This document shows positions 19,997-29,260 of a stretch of 29,260 nt of DNA, piece by piece. Position 1 is the stretch's first letter. Each line of letters opens with the position of its first letter. The stretch comes from Intoshia linei (lineage: Eukaryota; Orthonectida; Rhopaluridae), in contig LWCA01000388.1 of the NCBI GenBank assembly GCA_001642005.1, forward strand, positions 1-29,260, written 5' to 3'. The position numbers and the translations under genes are program-made. Below the pieces are notes generated by a model. That model did no database searches. It was not told the DNA's origin and worked only from the letters and a program-made list of their open reading frames with translations.

Positions 19997-22191
19997 ACAA
20001 TATAAGCGTATTAATATTATATTTTGGTTTTTAAATTAAATTAGATTGCAACTTTTGACAAATATATTTATTGTGCAAAAATTCCAGAAATGACATTACC
20101 TTTGACATTGAAATTTGCAGAAATTTCCGTAATTTTATCAAAATTTATAATATTACCATTTGATTTAGGAACAGAGAAGTGCTGTCGCAGTTGCACACTT
20201 TTTTGAGATTTTTCTAGATGTAAAGCTTTTTTTATCAAAATTTTATTTTATTTTATTAGTCATTATGTGATTTGGTGAGATATAAACGACAAGACAAGTT
20301 TTATTGGTTTGTAAGTTTTTTTATTTATCATTCATATTTTTAAACATTGTACATGATTTCATCATGCTGGCAATATTTTATGCATTTTTATCATGTTTTT
20401 TAAATATTTAGATATATAATAAATTTTACCATTATTCAACTTAGTGTACTGAATTCAAACCACAGTTGACCAAGAAAATGCACCAATATGCAAAATTGGT
20501 AGATTAAATTTTATTATTCATCTAATTTAACATTAGATTATTTTACCGAGCGTGGCACTATGTTCACAGAATCATCACAATTTTTGAGTTATCATAAATA
20601 TAAATCATTTGATTTTAAAAATCGACAGGGCTGGCTGAAATGCTGAAATTTTTTAATAAACGACAACAATTTTTGCGCGATATATTGATTTCACATAATA
20701 TTTATGAATACATTTTCTCATTGCCTTTACTTTACTTTTCAAGACTCGTGTGAATTAATCAACTCGTTGTGCGTAAAGTAAAAAACTATTACTAATTTTG
20801 TCTCACATATCCGCTCTCCGTATTTAATCACAATCTTATGTTAAAGTTGTAGATAGAGTATATCTTCTCGAATAAATTATCAAAGAATTACAATACACGG
20901 GAAAATATAAATTTTAAAATTACCTTAGGCTAACCTTTAATTTACAATATTTAACTTTTAATTAATCTTTAATCTTAACATTTCGATTTCATGTACAGTT
21001 AAACCTATTATGTTCCTAATTAATTTTTATTTATATACCTTATTTACAAATAATAATTAAAATCTAAATGTTAATAAAATTAATAATTTTTCAATTCATA
21101 ATAGTATTTTTAATATTTGCGACCAGCTGTCTACGACCAGCACATTATTGCTGACACCAGCTGTACTGACTACCCTGGAAATCGGCTAAAAATGTGTTTT
21201 TTTTTAATGTTTTAGGATTTTAAAAGTTTAAATAAAAATTTTATTTAGATTTGATTTTTTTTTAAAAAAGCAGACAAATGAGTGCTTCGCTCACCTCTTA
21301 GAATTATTGATTTATTATAATAATTGTTTTTAGGAATTATAAAGAGTATGTGAAAAATTAATTTTTTTTTATTTTAATAAAATTTAATTCTACACGTAAA
21401 TTAATCATCATTTCATGAATTTTTATTAGTATTCTTAGGTTCAGACTATGGCATCTCTCTTATAGTCAATTATTATTATTGTACAAATCACTATTTCGCA
21501 GTGTTAGAGTCATAATGTTCTATTTGACTTTTTGACAAAAATGATGTTTTTGATGAAAAATGTTCTAAATCATATCTTTACATTTTACCAAAAACATTAA
21601 GCTTAAAAACGTAGTATTTTATGATATTACGAACACTTACGAATTCAATTATTAAATCTCGACTTGATAATTCTTTACAAAATTATCAAATTCCTGTAAA
21701 TAGTTGTAGTGAATATTCAAAAAAGATAGTAGGAAATCTTTGATTTTCTCTTATTAATTTTCAAAAAAGGGGCCCTAAAATTTTTTTATCGCTTCGTTCA
21801 AAACTTTAAAGTGCCTCCGGCCCATACCGCTCTGTCTATATAGATCATGTTTCACAACGTTTTTTATGCTAGGCCCCACTTTTACTCTTAAAATAATCCC
21901 AGGCTGATCCCACTGAAAAAAATTCGAATGAATTATAATAAAATAATGATAAAAACAATCTATAATCTATTCAATTATTGGCGTTTATTATTGGTGTACT
22001 TATAAATAGGTTTACAATAAGAGTGCAATTCCCTCATACGCAGACATTTTATTATTTCAATCTGGGAAATTAAAATTTTGCGAAACTGAAAAAGCTAAAA
22101 TACAATCCCAATTTATATTGATAAGAATGTTTTTATTTGTTTACTGTTGAGTCTGCGGTTGTCTCATTGCTCACATGCTCGTTGTCTGTTG

Positions 22192-22260
22192 CAGCGGTTT
22201 CCAACATACTTCATAGTTGGTACCCCTAAACTGAAAAAATATAATTTGGTACCCCATAAT
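22192..22260 (+). repeat. hAT-like transposon end fragment
   Basis: CAGCGGTTTCCAACATA followed by GGTACCCCTAAA and a second GGTACCCCAT resembles the CAGTGGTTCCCAAC ... GTACCCC ends of hAT elements. Confidence 0.5.
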
Positions 22261-23025
22261 AATTTAATTTTAATAAAACTAAATTTTAATTTATTAGAAC
22301 ACAATTGTAGTGATTTACCGATTTTATAATGATAAAAAGGAAAATAAATAAATTATTTATTTAAAAATTAATTAAAAAATTGCTACAATTAGTTATATCT
22401 ATATTTTGTACATTTTCGGTTAATGCAATTCCAAAATTTTTTTAACTATTCTGCTAAAACCCACATAACCTATAAAAAATATTAAACAAAAATAATTATT
22501 TGTAATTTTCTGCAACGTTTTCACTCTTCCAACGAAATTGTTTTTTGAGATCAAGGGTAGTTGTTCCAGTTTTAGCAAATGATGTAGCTGCAGATCTAAC
22601 TAATTATTAATAAGTTTTGTTAGTGTAATTTAATTTTTACTTACAAAAACAGTGGCCAGTGTATGAACTTGGCGAGTCTAATTTCAAAAATGTAGCTATT
22701 AAAAACACACCCTTCGGGTTCGTGCATTCCAACAAACTCGTATGAAATGTGAAAATTCTGCACTAGGCATGTAAATAACTATTACACAACCAATCTATTT
22801 ACATTTTACCATCAGTAGTATAATTAAATATGTTTTTGGATTAATATTCTCGTTTGCATAGTTGTAACGAATTTTGTATTAGTAAAATAATTATTATATT
22901 GCAGTATATATAATATACAAAAGTAAATTTATTCAAGAATATCAGTCACAATTGACGCTAATGAAAAACCCAACTTATGGATATTTTTGTTATGCGGTTT
23001 TAGTAAAGATGTGATCCATCTACAA

Positions 23026-23080
23026 CAGGCGTTCCTAAAGTGGTGATATTGCCCAGAGGGCAATTAATTCAGCTGCGGCA
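23026..23080 (+). repeat. hAT-like transposon end fragment
   Basis: CAGGCGTTCCTAAAGTGGTG followed by TTGCCCAGAGGGCAATTAA resembles CAGGGGTTCCCAAA ... CCCAGGGGGCGA ends of hAT elements. The GCCC/GGGC pair can also form a short hairpin. Confidence 0.45.
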
Positions 23081-23528
23081 ACTGGAACTGATTTAAAAAA
23101 TATTATGTAGTATATGATAATATAATATAGAGTGTGGCGAAAGTAGACAAGAGGTAAAATTTTAAAAGTATTAAATTAATATCATACATGCTGTGTTCTA
23201 GCATAATGCGAACGTGATTAGTATTTATTGACTAAATAATTTAAAGTATTTATTTACATAACCTATATAAAAAGTATAAAGAAACTTGTAGTTTTGTCAT
23301 TTTTAACGGATTGAATGAATAATATGGGATTCATTGCCAATGGTGTTCATGTAAAAATAATTTAAAAAACAATGAAATCTAGATTGTAATATAAGTATTT
23401 AAAAAATAAAATTTAATATTAAAAATGAACTACATATTTGAGTATTTGAATATATTAAATGTCTTTACATTAAACGTCAGTTAGTTTGGTTTATTTAGTT
23501 ATATATAGTAGAATAACTTGAAAATATA

Positions 23529-26500
23529 ATGTCAAAATTTACGAGCCATCACAAAGAAGCATTTCAAGAAAAATTGTGTAAATTTTTTGAAAAATTAAAA
23601 GAAAAGGTATAAACAATGTTTATTAAACATAAATAGCTTTGATATGTTGGAAAAGTTATGCTATACATTATATCTAGCTGCTGTGAAAAAATTCACACCC
23701 CTAATAATCATACAGTTATTTTAAAACCATTTCTCATACCGTACGGCGTACACCATGGATTTTCAATTTCTAAAATCGATCAAAATATCACGCCTTAATG
23801 ACCATTTTTGTGAGAATATTCTATTAATTTACATATTAAATGAACAATTTATCTGAACTTATACACATGTAGTTCCCAATTTTCTTAAATTCATATAAAT
23901 TAATAGAAATTAAATCGAATTGATAAATAAATAAATTACTTTTTAATTTTTATTCTGTTCCTCGATACCTCCAAAATTTGAGATGATATTTTCTTTTTAT
24001 TTAAATTTTTATTACATTTTTACTATCAGAATAATAAAAACTATATATTTTTGTAAAGTTGTCACTTGTGACTGCGACCAAAATTCAGAAATAAAAATTA
24101 CAATCATCCATTAAAATTTCTACCCAGGGAGAAATTTCCACCTAGTTGAAAATCACTGATGTATAGTATAATTATAAGATTAATTGTGTATATTAATAAC
24201 TAAAACAAGATTTCGTATGAAGAAAGTGTCAAGATGTGTAAACTTCCAGTACAGGAGTTATTAGAATCTATGAAAGAGTCCAATTTCGACAGAATTAATT
24301 TATTACGCGCTTATCAGTATATGGTATAATTATAAAATTATTATAAGGGAATTTATTTTATTCATTCCATTTTAGTCACATTCACTTTTATCTATCCAAG
24401 TATAATCGTATTAAACTAATTTGTCACATTTAGAATTCATTTATATATAATTAATATATAACAATGCGATAATAATATAATTAAAAGTTTCGAAATGTCC
24501 AATCAATGTTTGTTCAAACAAAATTGTCGTGTTCATATTGAGCTGAGTTCATATTCTAGGTTGTTCATATAGAACATAATTAACTGTATATATATAAATA
24601 AATAGTAGATTAAACGTATAAATATTTTAAAAAATGACCGAAGAATGGCCAACATTACTAAAGTGAATTTGACCAAGATAGCGTTAATACCTAATTATAA
24701 CCATATTACATTATATTTATTTTTATAATCTAATGGTTTTATGTAATAGTCAATAACTGCACACGGTAGAACAAATTGCTTAGTTGGTTTTGATTTTGAA
24801 GCAGAAGTAAATTTTCTTAATGCATTTATTAACTTTTCAGAATAAATTAAATCAGAAGATAGAAAATAGAGGTTCAGATCATAAAGATAAAGTATTGCAA
24901 GATTTACCCATAAGTATTAAAGATTTTCATTTCATGAAGGTAAATACTGTCTTTAACATTTAAATGTATTACATTTATTGGATTATGATTGCACATATGG
25001 CTGTTCAAAATATACAAATAAACCTATGAAAAAAAATTCAAATTTTATACAGGTCTTTGTATGCTTTTCAGTGTATTAATTCATTTCATTAGTGCTTAAT
25101 TGATCAAGGAGCAATTTTATATTGTAGAACGAATGTACCTCAAACTTTATCGTAATTATTACATACATGTATATAAAAAATACAAGTAATATACTATGTC
25201 CTGGTCACCTAAGGATATATACGGACTTATGGTATCTTATAAAAATATTTGAGATTATTTAGGAAAATGGGGACCACGAAACATGATATTTATATTATTT
25301 GTATTCCAAAATTGTGAATGAAACGGACTGCACTTATAAACATACTCTCGTTTACATTATACATGTATTGTATATCTTTATCATTATTTATGCAAGTCAT
25401 TTGAAGAAATATAAAATTAAAAAGTTCCTAATCATCTGATGATGTAATATCAGCTTTTGGTATTCAGCAAAATTATATCTTATACCTTCTTAATATTTAA
25501 TATTCACTTGGCGATCAACCTTATAATAAAAACTAAACTGTTTTACGGTGAAAAATGTTGAGCAAGTTATGTATTATACTCTCCTAAGAGGAATTTTCTA
25601 AAGGAACTAGAATTAGTAGACACGCAAGTTCTGAAAACCCACACTAATTAACTAACACTAACCCACATTATGTATTTAAAATTTATAATAATAAGCATGT
25701 CATTAAATAGATTTAATACGGATAACCCGATATTTGGATTAACAATAAATCCATATTCACCCGAAGGAAAAAATTTTACTGCAGGCGGGTCTTCTGGAGG
25801 TAAAATTAAAATCACTCATAAATATATTTAAGTATGTTAATAATAAATATTAAAACATAATAGGTGAAGCAGCTTTAATTTCATTTGGTGGTTCTTTACC
25901 AGGTAAAACCTCAATAATGAATTGATAATCGTGTAATATTTAGGATTAGGTTCTGATATTGGTGGATCAATTAGAATACCAGCGGCCATGTGCGGCATCG
26001 TTGGAATTAAACCTACACCAAATAGAATTAGGTTATCAATACTTACACAATGACAATTAAATTTATTTTTCATGGAGGGTATATTGATGATTGGGTAAAT
26101 TCTTTTAGTGTTATAAAAAATTTATTTTAAATTTAAAATCTTTGACATTACGGAATACAATAATAAATCTTTCAAAGAAAATGAATATTTGTAAAAATTT
26201 TATTTTACAATGTTAAATGCAAATTAAATACGTGTATCTGTAATTGTTTGTAAGCCAATGCATTGCAGTGAACTAATGTGTTATGAATAAGCTATTTTTT
26301 ATGGATTTAAAAAAAGAATTTTCATAACTTTTAGTTTTATTGTATCATTCTCAGTCTATTGATGAGAATTTAGCGTAAAACTTTGTAAACCATTCAAATG
26401 AATGAAAGTGATAATTACCTAATTTGATATATCTAATTTATATATGTACTGAAAATAAGAAAAAATTTCCTATTCATCATTAATTAATTAAATATGATTA

Positions 26501-28667
26501 TTTTTATATATTTTAAAATTAATTTTAAAAATTAGTACAACAGACTTGCACGATATTATGCATGGACACAATTTAAGTAAAAATACAAAAATACATTATT
26601 TAGTTATACATTAAATGTAGTCTCAAATGTTAATGGACCTTTGGCTAGAGACGTTTCAGGGCTGGTTCTAATAATGAAGGCTCTTTTGTCTGATACTATG
26701 GCTAAATGTGATCCCACATTGACTCCGTCGTATTTTAGAGATCATGTAATCAATTTTTTAATATTACATATTTAATTTGAAATACATTTGTATATTGATA
26801 TAATTATAATCCTCATAATCTGAAATATTTAATTTAAATATAATAAATTTTTTTATTTTGAATGCAAATTTGCATTCATTTTAGCCGAAGGGTTAAGATG
26901 TGTTGTTGTTAGAATTAGGTTGACATTAATTTTATAAAAGTGCCTTGCAATATTATCAATATATGAGCTTGTAAATCAAACATTTTTCTACATTTCAAAT
27001 GGTTAATTGAAAAAAACGTTTGGTAACCCACTACCTGATATTTTTTATTATTATATAATCGTCGTTAAATACCTTTTAGATATATACCGAAAAGAAGAAA
27101 TTAAAAATTGGTTATTTTGTAGGAACAAAAAATCTACATGTACTGCCATGTATGCGGCGCGGTGTACACATAGCTATAAATTTATTGAAATCCGAATATA
27201 GTCATGAGGCAAGTAACAAAAATATAAATATTTATTTTATTAATTTTTTAAGAATATAATATTTTTAGATTATAGAATGGGAGCCAGTAGAAATTGAAAG
27301 ATCTATAAATTTATTTGGAAGGGCTGTTCTTGCTGACGGTGGTGATATGTTGTTTAATTTATTGTAACTATTTTAATATTTCAATCAAATTAATTTTATC
27401 AAATAGAAAGGGAGATACAATAATGGAGAATCTTGAGGAATTGTATAAAGTTTTAACATTACCTAAAATTGTTCGTAAAATTTTACCTCTATTAACTCCA
27501 TCATATGTAATAATTTTTATAATAATTATATACAATAAAATTAATTAATTTTAATTTCTTAAAATTTAATACATTTTGTTTAGGACTTGTATAAACAAGC
27601 TTTATCCAAAGGAATTGTGGGAATTGGGTACTATTTTTAATATGCTTAGTTTAATATTTAGTTCTTATAGAAATTATCTAAAGCTGTATAATGAAGTCAT
27701 TGTAAATTAATATATTATTGTTAACAAACTATCAGAATAATCTTTTTTTTTAATTTTCGGACCGTTAATTATTTCACATTTTTTGTTTTAATAAAATATT
27801 TCGAAAAAAAATATGAATACTAAAATACAAGGATACAACTGTACAACCTGTAAATTTTTTGAAATTATAAGGCTGTTTTCATTAAAAAAAGAAGAGTAAT
27901 TTAAGGTTTTGGCCCTGAAGATATAATTTGTTTAAATTAAAATTTATGATAATGTTTATGATTTTAAAATCCGTATCGGAATATATATTTTTTTAAATTC
28001 TTCAACTCGTTTGATTTTCAAAAAGAGGTACAATTGGGGTTTTTGACCCATAAGATGTGAGTTTGGAAGGTTGAAATTATAAGAATATGAAAATAAAGTT
28101 AGACACACACACAGACACACAAACAAAAATCGCGTAGCATATTATATAAGTTAGGATATACGACGTGTATGAAAGTATTATAAAATAGGAATTGAGACAA
28201 AAAGTAATACAATCATGGGAAGACAGTGGAATCGATATAGTTATTGCTCCAGCCTTTGGTGTGCCATCAGTTCCCGAAAAGAATACAATAAACCATGAGA
28301 GTAATTAAAAATACAATGTTAGTTCATTTTTGTTAAATAGTATCCATTTGGCCAGTAATATATGGAAATACTTTAAATTTGGTCGGAGGAACAATACCAG
28401 TAACATATGTTAGTGAGAATGATGTTCGAGATGCTCAAATAGAACTAAAAGAAAATAAATCTTGGTGTTTCAAACAAATGGTGGAGGTTAAATTTACTAT
28501 TAAAAATATCTAATATTTTATAGATGTGTCCCAATTCAATAAATATGCCGGTTGGCATTCAAATATATGGAAAACCAAATAGTGAAGAATTGGTTCTTTC
28601 TGTCATGAATCAACTTGAAACAAAAATTAATTTTCAAAAAAAATTCTTTTTCGATAAAGACAAGTAG
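23529..28667 (+). CDS. FAAH: Fatty-acid amide hydrolase-like amidase, 17 exons
   Basis: Exons by my reading: 23529-23606, 24210-24323, 24841-24939, 24981-25052, 25093-25151, 25711-25799, 25864-25902, 25944-26031, 26604-26745, 27080-27208, 27269-27363, 27407-27506, 27584-27627, 27662-27701, 28189-28300, 28341-28486, 28524-28667. They sum to 1590 nt (529 residues plus TAG) with every junction in phase. The amidase-signature triad is present: Lys91 in PISIKDF, Ser168 in GGSSGG, Ser192 in SDIGGSIR; the Ser-Ser spacing of 24 equals that of mammalian FAAH (217/241). Other matches along the length are [49 protein letters not shown] and MPVGIQ. FAAH enzymes hydrolyse fatty-acid amides at membranes. 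The N-terminal membrane helix of mammalian FAAH is missing, so a cytosolic or peripherally bound form is likely, unless an upstream exon was missed. Oddities: exon 4 follows TG, not AG; intron 10 is GC-AG; the loop after NRIS is about 8 residues short; intron 14 carries a repeat. Exons 1 and 5/6 borders are the least certain. Confidence 0.9.
24120..24162 (-). repeat. hAT-like transposon end in FAAH intron 1
   Basis: On the minus strand this reads CAGTGATTTTCAACTAGGTG, then GAAATTTC and CCCTGGG, similar to hAT terminal repeats (CAGTGATTCTCAAC). It lies about 50 bp before exon 2. It could pair with the end at 22192 or 23026 in opposite orientation, but exon 1 lies between them, so I treat it as separate. 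Confidence 0.45.
24940..24980 (+). other. FAAH intron 3 with non-canonical GT-TG ends
   Basis: This 41-bp intron starts GTAAATACTG and must end ...TTTATTG, because exon 4 (DYDCTYG, corresponding to the conserved D(S/C)TLG of FAAH) starts in phase 0 at 24981. There is no AG between the donor and 25052. Exon 4 is 72 nt, phase 0 at both ends, so skipping it would keep the frame but remove conserved sequence. Confidence 0.65.
27209..27268 (+). other. FAAH intron 10, GC-AG type
   Basis: The donor reads GAG|GCAAGTAA and the acceptor TTTTTAG. GCAAGT is the classic strong GC donor. The nearby GT (GCAA|GTAACA) would break the reading frame of exon 11, so GC is the better choice. The intron is 60 bp. 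Confidence 0.7.
27730..28160 (+). repeat. Dispersed repeat family 1, copy C, in FAAH intron 14
   Basis: It matches 16078-16390: ATCAGAATAATCTTTTTTT, TTTCGGACC, TTAATTATTTCACATTTTTT, ATACAACTGTACAACCTGTA, GGCTGTTTTCATTAAAAAAA, TTTTGACCCATAAGATGTGA, and near the end ATAAGTTAGGATA. It contains two tandem ~110-bp modules (around 27905 and 28040). The insertion accounts for nearly all of the 487-bp intron 14, between introns of 34 and 40 bp. Confidence 0.8.
28101..28124 (+). repeat. CA-rich microsatellite within repeat copy C
   Basis: An AGACACACACACAGACACAC run followed by AAAC, near the 3' end of the dispersed repeat copy. Short CA/GACA tracts at the 3' end are common in retroposed elements, but this is weak evidence for the type. 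Confidence 0.6.
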
Positions 28668-29146
28668 ATAATAATACCCAAAAATACATGTTGTATCAGT
28701 TATACTTTTTTTGAAAAATATCATCCTATATTCGTGTGTGAGAATATTTATAAGTTTATGCCAAATGCAGAACCCAGTTAAATTAATTGTATAATATTAC
28801 TTTTTTTTACATTTGTAAATATTCTCTGAAAATTACAATCAATATCTGTCACATATCGGCTTAAAATTATATGGAAAACTGATAAAACTCTAATATGTTT
28901 CATTAATTATATCCATTCATGTGTCGTCAACGGTATTAATTTTCATCTAGATTTAAGGATCAGAATATAAATTATTAGCACCCTGGAAAAATTTTATATT
29001 ATCCTAAAACTAATGTAATTACGTTGACATCACAAAGCATTATATTTAAATAAATACAAATTAATGTAGTATAAATTTGAAACGTTTGGAATCACAAATT
29101 CCCACAGCAGTGCGTTTGTATAATTTTTTGAATTGACATTGAAAAA
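28668..29146. other. Spacer downstream of the FAAH-like gene
   Basis: 479 bp without a supportable gene or recognisable repeat. It holds the FAAH 3' region and, if the start at 29147 is real, the promoter of the next gene. Confidence 0.4.
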
Positions 29147-29260
29147 ATGAGCATGTGGACTAAATTTCCAAATGTAAGTTTTTAGGCTTCAGCCGGTGAA
29201 GCCTTTTCGAGTAATTCGAATTTAATGTCATCTAATGCAGTGGTTCCAAAAAAATATATG
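29147..29260 (+). CDS. Possible 5' end of an unrecognised gene (partial)
   Basis: ATG at 29147 in an A-rich context starts MSMWTKFPN, followed directly by GTAAGTTTTTAG (29174-29185), after which a 25-codon frame stays open to the window edge (starting ASAGEAFSSNSN). If the 12 bp is not removed, its TAG ends the ORF. Either an exceptionally short intron lies here, or the acceptor at 29185 belongs to an intron with a different upstream exon and the ATG is chance. The open part is Ser/Asn-rich with no recognisable domain. Note that GCAGTGGTTCC at 29236 resembles a hAT end, so the stretch could also be repeat-derived. Confidence 0.25.

Larger units (their letters stand above)
19529..23528. other. 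Long gene-free stretch with transposon relics
   Basis: No gene can be supported over 4 kb on either strand. A possible reverse-transcriptase scrap lies at 19877-19996 and hAT-like ends at 22192 and 23026. Less AT-rich patches resembling transposon ends lie at 21120-21180 (GACCAGCTGTCTACGACCAG), 21270-21300 (GAGTGCTTCGCTCACC) and 21765-21840 (GGGGCCCTAAAATTTTTTTA, CGCTTCG, GGCCCATACCGCTC). The remainder is AT-rich sequence in which I see nothing. Confidence 0.5.

Noticed and set aside
22147-22329. 60-codon open frame
   Set aside because: It runs across a hAT-like end sequence and has no coding features.
22192-24162. A single 2-kb hAT element with ends at 22192 and 24160
   Set aside because: The ends are oriented correctly, but FAAH exon 1 lies between them and no transposase is seen; separate end fragments are the safer reading.
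25837-26073. Minus-strand open frame
   Set aside because: It is the antisense shadow of the FAAH exons carrying GGSIR and GIKPTP.
27007-27201. Open frame starting at a TTG
   Set aside because: It overlaps FAAH exon 10 in the wrong frame; the exon frame matches the family (KIGYF).
27315-27548. 77-codon open frame
   Set aside because: It reads through FAAH introns 11 and 12; only the part at 27407-27506 is coding, as exon 12.
1-29260. A coordinated gene system or cluster
   Set aside because: The recognisable genes belong to unrelated cellular functions on both strands; proximity alone gives no support for a joint system.

Overview
This is an AT-rich (about three quarters A+T by eye) eukaryotic nuclear window. 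The spliced genes, the animal-type gene set (TMEM229, roadblock dynein light chain, TIS11, FAAH, THADA) and decayed Tigger/pogo, piggyBac and hAT-like transposons point to an invertebrate animal. Introns are extremely short: most of those I can resolve are 34-64 bp. Proteins are rich in Lys, Asn, Ile and Phe. I cannot place the species. A fast-evolving lineage with compact introns fits, but that is inference.

Layout. 1-2.4 kb: a cluster of ACTGACA motifs, a frame-broken Tigger/pogo transposase and a piggyBac C-terminal remnant. 2.5-2.85 kb: inverted copy of a dispersed repeat. 3.66-7.69 kb (+): one 1343-residue intronless ORF, a THADA/Trm732-type HEAT-repeat protein. 7.7-10.6 kb: repeats only, including a 1.1-kb element with terminal inverted repeats that carries eight units of a ~58-bp tandem repeat. 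10.68-11.43 kb (+): an unrecognised two-exon gene. 12.08-13.25 kb (+): a TIS11/tristetraprolin-type CCCH zinc-finger gene. 13.25-16.9 kb: repeats. 16.93-17.41 kb (-): TMEM229-like membrane protein. 17.81-18.18 kb (-): roadblock/LC7 dynein light chain, 3 exons. 18.63-19.53 kb (+): a two-exon gene resembling the MSS51 C-terminal domain. 19.5-23.5 kb: repeats and relics. 23.53-28.67 kb (+): a 17-exon fatty-acid amide hydrolase-like amidase of 529 residues with all catalytic residues present. 29.15 kb to the end: a possible further gene start.

The genes look like unrelated housekeeping and regulatory loci; nothing suggests an operon or a multi-gene system. The roadblock and MSS51-like genes are divergent with starts about 450 bp apart and may share a promoter region. 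The most unusual signals are in gene structure: a required FAAH exon preceded by TG instead of AG, a GC-AG intron, introns down to 34 bp, a possible 12-bp intron-like sequence, and the tandem-repeat-bearing transposon-like element. I did not find a convincing new molecular system.
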